Of a stretch of 64,000 bases of DNA, positions 46,297-55,252 are shown piece by piece. Under the pieces are notes generated by a model that was not told the DNA's origin, made no database searches, and was given only the letters and a program-made list of their open reading frames with translations. The DNA is taken from positions 1 through 64,000 of the forward strand of contig NZ_JAQVZX010000002.1 in NCBI RefSeq assembly GCF_028707975.1. The letters run 5' to 3'. The position numbers and the translations under genes are program-made. Each line of letters opens with the position of its first letter. Positions within the stretch are counted from its first letter, which is position 1. Source of the DNA: Syntrophomonas sp. Lineage in GTDB: Bacteria > Bacillota > Syntrophomonadia > Syntrophomonadales > Syntrophomonadaceae.

Positions 46297-47637
46297 ATGT
46301 GGAAATTTTTGCAGCAGTATCGCCGTTACACGCCCTTGGGACTGATTTTAGGTGGACTTATTTTCCTTTTTGTGATGTCCTCACTGGGAGTGCAGATGCC
46401 AGCTTATTCAGTCTATATTGACCAGCAGGAAAAGTTCCAAACCGATGACCCCGAGGCGGTTAATCTGGCGCTGGTACATATAATAGCTCAGGAAAGAAAC
46501 CGATGTCAGCAGGACATAGACCTGGTTAACCAGGTGGAAATAGAAAAGGTTTTTGCCAACCGGGAGAATATTATTCCGGCGGAAGAAGTGGAAAAAGAGC
46601 TTCGTAAAAACCTGCAGTTTGAAGCCCAGGCCACCGCCATTGTGGTAGATGGCCAGGCTATAGCTTCACTTAAAAGTCGGGAACTGGCGCAAAAAATATT
46701 GAACAATTTAAAAAGGGAATATTCCTGGCTGGATGAGGGGGAAGAACTGCTGGAAGTTACCTTTGCGGAAAAGGTAGAATTGCGAGATACCAAAGTGCCT
46801 TCCCAGGAGATAATTGAACCCCCACAGGCTTATCAATTGATTAAGATTGGCACTAATAATCCGGAGAAATACCTGGTTAAAGAGGGGGATTCCCTCTGGT
46901 TGATAGCCCGGCGCAATGATATGTATGTTAATGATATTGTGGTGGCCAACAACCTGAATTCCGACAAGCTATCTCTGGGACAGGAATTACTGCTGGTTAA
47001 AAGCAAGCCCTATATAACGGTAATGACTCAGGTTAAAGGGGAAAGAGTGGAGGCCATTCCTTTCCAGACCAAGGTGGTAGTGGACACCGCAGCCGGTACT
47101 GCGGTGCGGGTCAAACAGGAGGGTAAAAACGGGGAGAAACAAGTGGTTTATCAGGCTACCAAGCTCAATGGCGTACTCCAGCAAAAGGATGTAAAAAGCG
47201 AAAAGATTTTGCAGGCAGCTGTGGATAAGATAATTATCAAAGGCAATCGGGTAGTACAAGTTGCTTCCCGTTCCGGCTCAGGAAATCTGGAATGGCCTAG
47301 CTATGGCCCAATCACCCAGTATTATCGCGGAGGAGGCCATACGGGATTAGATATTGGAGCTCGTAGTGGGACCAGTATAAGAGCCGCGGATGCCGGTTAT
47401 GTAACTTCGGCCTGCTATCAAGGAGGATATGGTAAGTTCATTGTTATCAACCACAATAATGGTCTGGTCACCCGCTATGCACATTGTTCCAGTATAGCAG
47501 TATCTGAAGGACAGAGTGTTTCCCGGGGAGAAGTGATTGGTGCAGTGGGTTCCACCGGGAGAAGTTCCGGTCCTCACCTGCATTTTGAAGTACTGTCCGG
47601 TGGGTCTTTTCAAAATCCGTTGAACTACTTGCCTTAA
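46297..47637 (+). CDS. cell-wall M23 peptidase with LysM and G5 domains
   Basis: Protein of 446 residues. One N-terminal membrane helix (LGLILGGLIFLFVMSSLGV) holds it to the membrane. A charged region is followed by LysM (~190-235, YLVKEGDSLWLIARRND), a G5-like domain (~240-320, EAIPFQTKVV) and a C-terminal M23 domain with HTGLDIG and HLHFEV zinc ligands. It should cleave peptidoglycan cross-links. The G5/LysM/M23 combination is common in Clostridia. The 210-bp leader (46088-46296) contains a small hairpin (CCACA..TGTGG) but no riboswitch I can name. Confidence 0.92.
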   Translation: MWKFLQQYRRYTPLGLILGGLIFLFVMSSLGVQMPAYSVYIDQQEKFQTDDPEAVNLALVHIIAQERNRCQQDIDLVNQVEIEKVFANRENIIPAEEVEKELRKNLQFEAQATAIVVDGQAIASLKSRELAQKILNNLKREYSWLDEGEELLEVTFAEKVELRDTKVPSQEIIEPPQAYQLIKIGTNNPEKYLVKEGDSLWLIARRNDMYVNDIVVANNLNSDKLSLGQELLLVKSKPYITVMTQVKGERVEAIPFQTKVVVDTAAGTAVRVKQEGKNGEKQVVYQATKLNGVLQQKDVKSEKILQAAVDKIIIKGNRVVQVASRSGSGNLEWPSYGPITQYYRGGGHTGLDIGARSGTSIRAADAGYVTSACYQGGYGKFIVINHNNGLVTRYAHCSSIAVSEGQSVSRGEVIGAVGSTGRSSGPHLHFEVLSGGSFQNPLNYLP

Positions 47638-47647
47638 GAAGGCTTGT

Positions 47648-47682
47648 ACCCTGACCGTAAGGGTCGGGGTTTTTATTTTTTA
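47648..47682 (+). terminator. Rho-independent terminator after the M23 peptidase gene
   Basis: ACCCTGACC pairs with GGTCGGGGT (one T-G pair) around GTAAG and is followed by a T-rich tract. Confidence 0.85.
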
Positions 47683-47696
47683 GGGGGGTAATAGCT

Positions 47697-48650
47697 ATGA
47701 ATGATGTGGCAATAATGCGGGTAAAAGAACCGTCCCCATGCCCGTATGATGTGGTGATAATTGGCAGCGGTCCCGCCGGTTTAACGGCAGCTATTTATAC
47801 CAGCCGGGCCAAATTAAAAACCCTGGTATTGGAATCATCGGTTTTTGGCGGCAATGCGGCTTTAATCGATCATATTGATAATTATCCGGGATTTCCCTTT
47901 GGCATAAGTGGGGCAGATTTAATGGAGAACTTTCGGCTTCAGGCGGAACGATTCGGGGCTGAACTCCGCATGGAGGAAGTTATAGATTTGCAAAATGCGT
48001 CTGGAGCAATAAAAACAGTGGTAACAAATATGCAAGAATACCAGACCAAAAGCGTAATTATAGCTATGGGAGCGAAGCGCCGGGAACTGGAGGTAGATGG
48101 AGAGAAGGAATACCTGGGGCGCGGCGTTTCTTACTGTGCCACCTGCGATGGAGCTTTTTTTCAAGGGACCTCGGTAGCGGTTGTCGGGGGTGGAGACTCG
48201 GCAGTAAAAGAAGCATTATATCTGGCCGGAATTGCCTCCAAGGTTTATCTTATTCACCGTAGAGAAGGCTTTAGAGCCAACCAGACAGCCCTGGAGAAAA
48301 TGATGAATAACGAGAAGATAGAACTCAGATTAAACCGGGTGGTAAAACAGGTAGAAGGCGATGCCCTGATGAAAAGCCTACTGCTAAAGAATCTAAAAAC
48401 CGGGGAAGAGGAAAGGCTGGAGGTAGAAGGGCTTTTCGTTAGCATAGGACTGGTAGCAGGAACTGAGCTGCTTGGCGGCATGCTGGAGAGCAGGGAGGGG
48501 TACATAGTAACCGATGATAATATGATGAGCTCTATTCCCGGAATTTTTGCCGCCGGTGATGTACGCGCCAAAAAGGAACGGCAGGTGGCAACCGCCGTTG
48601 GGGAAGGAGCTCTGGCAGGAATAGCCGTAAGTGAGTATTTGCAGGAATAG
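47697..48650 (+). CDS. trxB: thioredoxin reductase (TrxB family)
   Basis: Flavoenzyme of 317 residues. FAD-binding GSGPAGLTAAIY (~24-35), redox centre CATCDGAFF (~148), NAD(P)H-binding GGGDSAVKEA and the C-terminal FAD motif GIFAAGDVR are present. It passes electrons from NAD(P)H to thioredoxin-like proteins. In some clostridia related enzymes take electrons from ferredoxin; the cofactor preference cannot be read here. GGGGGGTA lies upstream of the ATG. A second in-frame ATG (47715) would give a shorter N-terminus. Confidence 0.93.
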   Translation: MNDVAIMRVKEPSPCPYDVVIIGSGPAGLTAAIYTSRAKLKTLVLESSVFGGNAALIDHIDNYPGFPFGISGADLMENFRLQAERFGAELRMEEVIDLQNASGAIKTVVTNMQEYQTKSVIIAMGAKRRELEVDGEKEYLGRGVSYCATCDGAFFQGTSVAVVGGGDSAVKEALYLAGIASKVYLIHRREGFRANQTALEKMMNNEKIELRLNRVVKQVEGDALMKSLLLKNLKTGEEERLEVEGLFVSIGLVAGTELLGGMLESREGYIVTDDNMMSSIPGIFAAGDVRAKKERQVATAVGEGALAGIAVSEYLQE

Positions 48651-48720
48651 AAACCACTATTTGCTTGCCCCTCTGCCATCAAGCCCATAGTATAATGAGG
48701 CTCAGAGAGGAGAGGGGGAA

Positions 48721-49560
48721 ATGTGGGGAATAAAGTCGGTTGATGCTGGCAAGGGTCTTATTTTGCTTCTCCTGCTGGCCTTGCTGCTTACGCTGCTGAT
48801 AAATAAGCATGGCTATGGCATCATGCGCGTAATGGTAGGACAAGAAGTCAAGTTAAAGACCGCCGGGTTTGAAAAGTTACAAAGCGAACATTTTGATATC
48901 AGATACATGGCCCAAGATAGTGCTCATATAGAAATGATTGCCCAGGTATCAGAAGAAGCCTATTCGGCTGTAGTGGAAAAATTTGGCCGGGAACCGGCCG
49001 GAAAAACCATAGTGGTGGTTTATCCTGATACCGCCAGCCTGGCCGGTAGTATTGGCTGGAACCGGAATGAGAGTGCTATGGGAGTATACTGGGCAGGTTC
49101 CATCCGTATCCTGTCGCCGGGTGAGTGGATAAAAGGCGATGAACTGGAGAAACAGTTCAAACAGGAAGGACCCATGGTACACGAGTTTACCCACCTGATG
49201 GTTGACGAAATCACGAAGGGGAACTATAATCGCTGGTGGACAGAGGGAATTGCCCAGTATTTAGAGAAGAAGATCACAGGCTTTGAATTTGCTGACCCTT
49301 TTGCCCGGGGGAGAGAATTGGAGTATTATGAACTTTTGACCCTGGAGCAAAAATTTGATGAAGTTGATCAACAGATTGCTTATTGGGAATCTTTGCAGGC
49401 AGTACAGTATATAGTTGATATATATGGGGAAGAAAAGTTGTTTGCGGTATTGGCGGAGCAAGGAAAGGGGAGCAGCCTGAACACTGCTCTGGAAATTTGC
49501 CTGGGAACAAGTTACCAGGGATTTGAGCAAGGATTTTACCAGTACTTGCAAAAGAAATAA
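48721..49560 (+). CDS. membrane-anchored MA-type zinc metallopeptidase
   Basis: Protein of 279 residues. An N-terminal membrane helix (LILLLLLALLLTLLI) is followed by an extracytoplasmic domain with HEFTH (residues 154-158) and a downstream glutamate in WWTEGIAQYLE, the gluzincin pattern of the peptidase MA family. GAGAGGAGAGGGG precedes the ATG. It ends 17 bp before murA in the same orientation, so the two may be co-transcribed and linked to envelope maintenance. The substrate is unknown. Confidence 0.85.
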   Translation: MWGIKSVDAGKGLILLLLLALLLTLLINKHGYGIMRVMVGQEVKLKTAGFEKLQSEHFDIRYMAQDSAHIEMIAQVSEEAYSAVVEKFGREPAGKTIVVVYPDTASLAGSIGWNRNESAMGVYWAGSIRILSPGEWIKGDELEKQFKQEGPMVHEFTHLMVDEITKGNYNRWWTEGIAQYLEKKITGFEFADPFARGRELEYYELLTLEQKFDEVDQQIAYWESLQAVQYIVDIYGEEKLFAVLAEQGKGSSLNTALEICLGTSYQGFEQGFYQYLQKK

Positions 49561-49577
49561 GGCGAGAGGTGTAGTTC

Positions 49578-50837
49578 TTGAAAGACTGTTTAATTATCGA
49601 GGGAGGGCATCCCTTGAATGGCCGGGTTCGGGTAAGCGGCGCTAAAAATGCCGGACTGGTATTACTGGTAGCCAGTACATTGGCTGATGGAGAGACTATA
49701 CTGGATAACATGCCCCGGATAAGGGATGTTGAAGTGATGGTGCAGATTCTCAATGGGCTTGGGGTTAATGCGCGTTGGAATGAGGATGGAAGTCTGTCTA
49801 TCTGCCCGCCGCCACTGGGCAGCATGAAGGTCAAAACCTCATATGAATTATCCAAAAAATTAAGAGCTTCTAACTTGTTATTGGGTGCACTACTGGGTCG
49901 GGAAAGGGAAGCAGTTATTTCCTTGCCGGGAGGTTGCGATATCGGCTCGCGGCCTATGGATTTGCATATAAAAGGGATTCAAGCCCTGGGAGCAGAAGTG
50001 GATATAGAACACGGTTTTATTTATGCCCGCAGCAAAACGCCGTCGGGAGCTCGGGTATACCTGGATTTCCCCAGCGTAGGGGCCACCGAAAACATAATGA
50101 TGATGGCCTCCCGCACACCAGGACAGAGCGTGATCGAGAATGCGGCCAAAGAGCCGGAAATCGTGGATTTGGCTAACTTCCTCAATTCCATGGGGGCCCG
50201 GATTCGGGGAGCCGGAACTGATCTGATAAAAGTTGAAGGAGTACCGGAACTCAAGGCCTGTCGTTATGCTATTATTCCTGACCGGATTGAAGCCGGGACT
50301 TATATGGTGGGGGCAGCTATTTCCGGGGGAGATGTGCAAGTGGAAAATGTAATCCCTACCCATCTTCATCCTATAGTGGCCAAGTTGCAGGAAACCGGAG
50401 CTATGGTAGAAGAGACCGACCAGGGCGTACGGGTGAGAGCGGGCCGGCAGGTTCTACCGGTAGACATTAAAACCTTACCCTATCCAGGATTCCCTACCGA
50501 CATGCAGTCCCAGATGATGGCCTTGCTGTCTCTGGCGGAGGGTTCCAGCGTCATAGTAGAGAATGTTTTTGAGAACCGTTTTCAAATTGTGGATGAACTG
50601 AAGCGTATGGGTGCGAGTATACAGGTGGAGGGACATACCGCCGTGGTAAGAGGGGTGAAAACCCTTTTTGGGGCTCGGGTCAAAGCCACCGACCTGCGGG
50701 CTGGAGCTGGCCTTATCCTGGGAGCACTGGCTGCTCGGGGAGAAACCACCATCGAAAATGCCATTCATATTTTTCGGGGTTATGAGAACATTGAAGAAAA
50801 GCTCAGCCAACTTGGGGCCCAAGTAAAAACGAAATAG
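49578..50837 (+). CDS. murA: UDP-N-acetylglucosamine 1-carboxyvinyltransferase
   Basis: Adds enolpyruvate from PEP to UDP-GlcNAc, the first committed step of peptidoglycan synthesis. Full length at 419 residues. GAKNAGL near the N-terminus holds the conserved Lys, and LPGGCDIGSRP holds the catalytic Cys (~120) that fosfomycin alkylates. Later GFPTDMQSQ and the GYENIEEKL end are typical. TTG start with GAGAGGTG upstream. Firmicutes often have two MurA copies; which one this is cannot be decided here. Confidence 0.96.
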   Translation: MKDCLIIEGGHPLNGRVRVSGAKNAGLVLLVASTLADGETILDNMPRIRDVEVMVQILNGLGVNARWNEDGSLSICPPPLGSMKVKTSYELSKKLRASNLLLGALLGREREAVISLPGGCDIGSRPMDLHIKGIQALGAEVDIEHGFIYARSKTPSGARVYLDFPSVGATENIMMMASRTPGQSVIENAAKEPEIVDLANFLNSMGARIRGAGTDLIKVEGVPELKACRYAIIPDRIEAGTYMVGAAISGGDVQVENVIPTHLHPIVAKLQETGAMVEETDQGVRVRAGRQVLPVDIKTLPYPGFPTDMQSQMMALLSLAEGSSVIVENVFENRFQIVDELKRMGASIQVEGHTAVVRGVKTLFGARVKATDLRAGAGLILGALAARGETTIENAIHIFRGYENIEEKLSQLGAQVKTK

Positions 50838-50879
50838 AAGGTGAATCAAAGCACCCTTTCGCTTTGTCACGCTACCAAG

Positions 50880-50920
50880 AAGGGAGGAATGAAATGCGTT
50901 TAACATTTCACTCCTCCCTT
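50880..50920. terminator. bidirectional terminator between murA and the convergent Ig-like gene
   Basis: AAGGGAGGAATGAAATG and CATTTCACTCCTCCCTT form a 17-bp stem (one mismatch) with a 7-base loop, lying between convergent genes. Confidence 0.85.
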
Positions 50921-50937
50921 ATGTTTTGGCAAAAAGT

Positions 50938-51339
50938 TTATTCCTGCACTACCACTGTTGGTGTAACCGCCGCTTTTTTCCCGGTGGTAAAGGAAATTAC
51001 CACAGATTTACCTAGTTTTTCTCCGGCTTTGGAGGCGAGATCAGCCAGTATTACTACAGTGTATTTGGTGTTGGGTGCCAGAGCGTTAACCGGTTTGACA
51101 TAGATATTCCGGCGCTTGCTAAAATCTACGGTATCGGGAATCCTCCTTACCCGGATAGCAATTCTTTCACTTCCTTTAAACATTCTTATTTGTTTGCGAT
51201 TATTACTCCAAACCAGGTCGTTCACTACATTCTTATCAAAAACCAGTTTAATTTCTTTGAGGCGGGTAGAAACATTACGCGCCCCATTGGCCGGCACTGA
51301 AGAAACAAAGTTTAATGGTTTTTGTCCAGGTACAGCCAT
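50938..51339 (-). CDS. stand-alone Ig-like (Big_5) domain protein
   Basis: Protein of 133 residues consisting of one Ig-like domain: SSVPANGARNVS, LKEIKLVFDKNVV, then DFSKRRNIYVKPVNALAPNT and a closing SFTTGKK strand. It is a paralogue of the domain in the 10983 product (LTFNKNV, EFEKRRDIALRPLEELNPGT). Unlike that protein it has no signal peptide, stalk or anchor, so it may be cytoplasmic or exported by another route. ATG 51339 is chosen because AAGGGGGA lies seven bases upstream; the track start adds 11 residues. Confidence 0.75.
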   Translation of the reverse strand: MAVPGQKPLNFVSSVPANGARNVSTRLKEIKLVFDKNVVNDLVWSNNRKQIRMFKGSERIAIRVRRIPDTVDFSKRRNIYVKPVNALAPNTKYTVVILADLASKAGEKLGKSVVISFTTGKKAAVTPTVVVQE

Positions 51340-51437
51340 TAATATTCCCCCTTTTGGTGAACATATTACCAATGCTGGTTTATACTATGGGAAATGACCA
51401 GAAAGTGTTCAGTAAAGAGAGCAGGAAATATATGTTT

Positions 51438-51565
51438 ATCCGATGACTAACTCGCTCTAAGACTCCCGCCTCTATAGGCAGGAGTAAGAGCGACTAAGTC
51501 CCTGGATAAGTGCGACTAAGCTTCAGATGGAGTTAAAACTCCACCTGAAGCAAGTCTTACTTTAT
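51438..51565 (+). repeat. 128-bp structured repeat, copy 1 (omegaRNA/HEARO-like candidate)
   Basis: Begins ATCCGATGACTAACTCGCTC and ends CAAGTCTTACTTTAT. It is 124/128 identical to 54975-55102. It folds into a long hairpin (GCTCT..ACTCC.GCC/GGC.GGAGT.AGAGC), a CCCTGGATAAG linker, and a second hairpin (CTTCAG..GGAGT/ACTCC..CTGAAG). Size, shape and the ATGA near the left end recall the HEARO/IscB-type guide RNA scaffolds, but no nuclease ORF is adjacent. It lies upstream of rlmH. Confidence 0.75.
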
Positions 51566-51651
51566 ACAACCATTAGATGATATAGTGCAGAGCAGGAAAA
51601 TCCTTTATCCAACCCAGAACACTGGAAGCAAGCTGCGAGGAGGAATACTAT

Positions 51652-52131
51652 TTGAAATACCGCATTATTTCCGTGGGAAAGATTCGTGAGCCCTTTTATT
51701 TGGAGGGAGTTAGGGAATATTTGAAACGGCTGGGTGCTTACACCAGCATTGAGCTTATCGATGGGTTGGAAGAAAAGATAGGCCCCCGGGCCGGAGAAAA
51801 AGAGGTTCAAGCCATCCTGCAAAAAGAAGCGGAAAAAATCAAGAGATGGCTCGATAAAGATGAAATCCTGGTGGTGCTGGACCTGGAAGGCCAAGTTCGT
51901 AGTTCGGAAGAAATAGCCCGGCAACTGGAGAAATGGAATGCTTCCGGGAAAAGCCGGGTCACTTTCCTGCTCGGTGCTGCCCATGGCCTGGCCAACGAAA
52001 TAAAGCAACAGGCCCAGGAAACCATCTCTCTTTCAAGAATGACCTTTCCCCACCAGATGGCAGTGCTAATCCTTGCCGAGCAAATCTACCGGGGCTTCAA
52101 GATTTTAAAGGGTGAACCGTATCATAAGTAG
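51652..52131 (+). CDS. rlmH: 23S rRNA pseudouridine-1915 N3-methyltransferase
   Basis: SPOUT-class methyltransferase of 159 residues, usual RlmH length. The start KYRIISVGKIREPFY, central LVVLDLEGQVRSSEE, the SAM-binding knot TFLLGAAHGL and the end RMTFPHQMAVLILAEQIYRG.. followed by EPYHK are all typical. It methylates the pseudouridine at position 1915 of 23S rRNA in assembled 70S ribosomes. TTG start with GAGGAGG upstream. The 128-bp repeat inserted about 85 bp upstream might affect its promoter. Confidence 0.95.
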   Translation: MKYRIISVGKIREPFYLEGVREYLKRLGAYTSIELIDGLEEKIGPRAGEKEVQAILQKEAEKIKRWLDKDEILVVLDLEGQVRSSEEIARQLEKWNASGKSRVTFLLGAAHGLANEIKQQAQETISLSRMTFPHQMAVLILAEQIYRGFKILKGEPYHK

Positions 52132-52497
52132 CATTGGGCGGCGGAGGACGGAAGACGGAAGGGGAGGAGTGATTGCTCGTCCGGCGTCTAACCAACTTTT
52201 ATCGGTGGTTGCGGTCCTCGGCTATGGGGGGTAGAGTGGTTTTAGGAAAGGAAGCCGAAGGGATTTTGGCAGAAAAATAATGGAAACATATTATAAGACG
52301 GAAGGAATTACCCAAATATAAGAAGAATTAAATAAAATAAGCCTTTTTACCAGGAGAAAGTATTGTTTGTCTTAGTGTAGTCCAGAATCTTGATAAGATT
52401 CATGATTCCTTATCCGGATCAGTTTGATTAATTGATAAATATTTGCGGATACCAGGCGGTGTTGTGAACAGGAAAAAATTAATACTGGGGGGATAAT
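52132..52497. other. intergenic region after rlmH
   Basis: About 365 bp without a supportable ORF. The first part is purine-rich (GGCGGCGGAGGACGGAAGACGG) and resembles dispersed junk seen between genes in related genomes. The end holds GGGGGG before the 52498 TTG/ATG. I see no RNA gene. Confidence 0.4.
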
Positions 52498-54077
52498 ATG
52501 TTGTCCATACTGGAAACCTGCCAGCCACGACCGGAGATTCTGGCAGGAACCTTTAATCCGGAAGTTTTTACCGTATCACTGAGCCCGATTATTAAGTATT
52601 ATGCACAGGGTGGTAGCGGGGTTGACAACGTCTATACCAATGCCAGCCTTTTTTTCAAAGATGCCACTTATCCTACCCAGGGGTTAAAGCAGGCATTAAG
52701 CGAAGTCTTTGCTCGTCTCAGTGGTGATATGACCGTCCCGGCCATACATCGGCTGGAAACCGCTTTTGGCGGAGGTAAAACCCACACCCTGATTGCCTGT
52801 ACCCATATAGCCTATCAGGGCACTAATTTGGCTGCAGATGTGGCCGGGATTATAGATGAATCGCTACTTCCAAGCCCAGGGTCAGTAAATGTAGTGGGCA
52901 TAGCCGGAGATGAAATACCCGTACATAAACCACAGGGGGATCGTCTCATACCCTATACCCTGTGGGGGGAGATCGCCTACCAGATCGGTGGGGAGACCCT
53001 GTACAAAGAAGTTGAGGCGGAAGCTGCCTCCCACGCTGCCCCGGGGCTACCTTATTTAGAAAGGGTTTTTAGCGGTAGACGGGTACTTATTATGTTGGAT
53101 GAGTTAGCTCAATATGCCGCCCGCTTGGAAGCAGCCCATCCGGAAGGAGCACAACAATTAGCCGCCTTTCTAATGTCCTTAATCGGTTATGCCCGAAATA
53201 ATCCAGGCATCGCTGTCATACTCACATTAGCCAGTGCGGCGGACGCCTTTGCCCGGCAAACCGCCCAGCTGGCGCTATTGATTAGTCAGGTCAAGGGCGA
53301 AGAGGTCAGCGAGGATGCCGCATTAGGTTTAGGGGAGCAGGCGGTTAAAGGGATAAGCAGTGTGGTGGCCCGCGATGCCGTACAGGTGACTCCGGTTCAG
53401 GCGGCTGAAATATCCTCGGTCTTTGCCAAACGGCTCTTTATATCGGTTGACCGCGAGGCAGCGCACATTACGGCTGACGAATACCTGCAGCTCTATAAAC
53501 GCAACCAGCACAGTCTGCCCGAGGAAGCCAGCAGTGATAATATGAATAAACGCATACGGGCCAATTATCCATTTCATCCTACACTGGTTGATTTCCTTAC
53601 CCACAAACTGACCAGTGCCGAGAACTTCCAAGGGACCCGGGGCGTCTTGCGGGTTCTGGCCCTGGTGGTGCGCAACCTGTGGTTGGAACAGGCTGCGGTG
53701 CCGATGATTCATGCCTGTCACCTGGATATGCGTTCGGATCGGGTGGTGAACGAACTGCTGGGCCGCACGGGCAGCTCCAATCTAATGTTTATTTTGAATG
53801 CCGATGTGGGCAGCATTGATACGCAAGACCTGGAGGGCGGACGCAGCAACGCCCAACAGGCTGATGTCAGGAATCCCCATCCAGCTGGGTATCCCCTCTA
53901 TGAATATACCTGGAAGACGGTTTTTTTGCATAGCCTGGTAGGCAGGAACGAGGGGTTGAATTCCAACCTCTTTGGTATTAGTGAAGCGGGAGCGTGGGCC
54001 TAGGCGCGATCTTACTGTGGCTACCATGTTGCGCCGCTTGCAGGCGGAAGCGGATAAACGACAACGGGAATTGTAAG
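52498..54077 (+). pseudogene. C-terminally truncated DUF499-type ATPase
   Basis: The first 501 residues encode a P-loop ATPase with Walker A TAFGGGKTHTL (~93) and a Walker B-like RVLIMLDELAQYA. It resembles DUF499 proteins, which are normally about twice this length and belong to DUF1156-methyltransferase defence-type cassettes (family knowledge). The frame stops at 54003 (EAGAWA-stop). The next reading frame continues with RDLTVATMLRRLQAEADKRQ to 54077, so at least one frameshift and a large deletion have occurred. No partner methyltransferase or helicase is present. It lies between the two 128-bp repeats. Confidence 0.65.
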
Positions 54078-54146
54078 AATTAGTACAGTCGATAAAAGAT
54101 GCAAATTACCCAACTGCTTAAGCTGCGAGCCGGCGTTTAAGGTTAT

Positions 54147-54887
54147 TTATTTCAGGATTTGGTCGAGCTCGGCTGATAATCCCGGGAAGATAAATGATTG
54201 CGCGGTTTCGGATTTCCGGTAGGTGATGTTGTCGATGATATTTTGGTCTTCAAAAAGATAAACGCTTACTTCTTTGTTTAACGGGTTTACGATCCAGTAC
54301 TCCCTCACCCCGCAGGACATATAAAGGTCGAGCTTTTTTATCAAATCCTTGCTGCGGGTTCCGGCCGACAATATTTCCACGACCAGGGAAGGGACCCCCA
54401 TGTAATAATCGTTTTCATTCAGGTTTTCCTCCAAATCGCAGATTACCATGATATCGGGCTGGACAACATTGATATTTTCCGGGTTTCGTCTGAGAGTAAT
54501 GTCATAAGGGGCGATCATAGGGGTGCACTTTTTCCCCTGAAACCAGTTGTAAAAAAGAACAAGGATTTCGGTCAAAGCCTTTTGATGCGCGGTTTTGGGT
54601 GAGGCCAGCAGGTAGATTTCACCGTCAATGTATTCGTATCTTTCTTCGGAATTCTGGCTCAGTTCCAAAAACTCCTCGTAGGAAGCCTTTCTCCCGCCAT
54701 AACGGTATTCTTCCGCCCTCTCCCTTATGGTGGCAGCGGTTTCCGGGTCGTACTCTGCCGGTACATCGCTTAAGGCCGATAATTTTGCTATCTCCGTACC
54801 GTTCCGGGTAATGATGATGTCTTCCCGGGCCGCCAGCATCAGATATTTTCCGAAGTTGTTTTGTAGTTCCGTTGAGTTGACTTTCAC
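54147..54887 (-). CDS. Phd-type antitoxin domain fused to Uma2-family nuclease
   Basis: Protein of 246 residues. An N-terminal Phd/YefM domain (VNSTELQNNFGKYLMLA, TRNGTEIAKL, ~1-45) is followed by a Uma2/DUF820 PD-(D/E)xK-like domain (~70-246) with YIDGEIYL, VVQPDIMVICD and LVVEILSAGTRSKDL..K. Uma2 domains are often found alone in large paralogous sets. Fusion to an antitoxin-type DNA-binding domain suggests self-regulated expression. GTG 54887 follows AGGAG at eight bases; the track start extends through the TTAGCTA repeats and is rejected. Whether it cleaves DNA is unknown. Confidence 0.8.
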   Translation of the reverse strand: MKVNSTELQNNFGKYLMLAAREDIIITRNGTEIAKLSALSDVPAEYDPETAATIRERAEEYRYGGRKASYEEFLELSQNSEERYEYIDGEIYLLASPKTAHQKALTEILVLFYNWFQGKKCTPMIAPYDITLRRNPENINVVQPDIMVICDLEENLNENDYYMGVPSLVVEILSAGTRSKDLIKKLDLYMSCGVREYWIVNPLNKEVSVYLFEDQNIIDNITYRKSETAQSFIFPGLSAELDQILK

Positions 54888-54903
54888 AGCGTCATCTCCT
54901 TTG

Positions 54904-54930
54904 TTAGCTAGTTTAGCTAAATTAGCTAAT
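54904..54930. promoter_or_regulatory. three 9-bp iterons upstream of the Phd-Uma2 gene (candidate operator)
   Basis: TTAGCTA recurs at 54904, 54913 and 54922, an exact 9-bp period, directly upstream of the ribosome site of the Phd-Uma2 gene. TTAGCTAA is itself palindromic. Phd proteins bind short repeats in their own promoters, so this is a plausible autoregulatory site. Confidence 0.6.
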
Positions 54931-54974
54931 ACGAGCATAACTTATGGGGGGAGCCGTGTCAAAGTAATTTATTC

Positions 54975-55102
54975 ATCCGATGACTAACTCGCTCTAAGAC
55001 TCCCGCCTCTATAGGCAGGAGTAAGAGCGACTAAGCCCCTGGATAAGTGCGGCTAAGCTTCAGATGGAGTTAAAACTCCATCTGAGGCAAGTCTTACTTT
55101 AT
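54975..55102 (+). repeat. 128-bp structured repeat, copy 2 (omegaRNA/HEARO-like candidate)
   Basis: Same orientation as copy 1, with four substitutions in 128 bases. Two of them lie in the second hairpin: one turns a G-T/A-C style mismatch into a pair (CCACC to CCATC opposite GATGG), consistent with RNA structure. It lies between the divergent Phd-Uma2 and YbjQ genes. Confidence 0.75.
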
Positions 55103-55252
55103 TGCTAGCATCATGCTCGGCTGGTCAGTTTACTTTCGGTTCAATACAAAAAAGTCACGAAAGCAAGATATTTGCCTTCAGTATAATATGTGGTCCTTTT
55201 GTCGAAGGTATTTATGATAATATTGAGTAAATCAAGAAGGAGGTAGTGAGCG

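Noticed and set aside
49274-49855. 193-aa minus-strand ORF
   Set aside because: Shadow of the metallopeptidase and murA genes; no ribosome site or family features.
51438-55102. CRISPR array
   Set aside because: Only two 128-bp copies 3.5 kb apart; no short regularly spaced repeats or cas genes.
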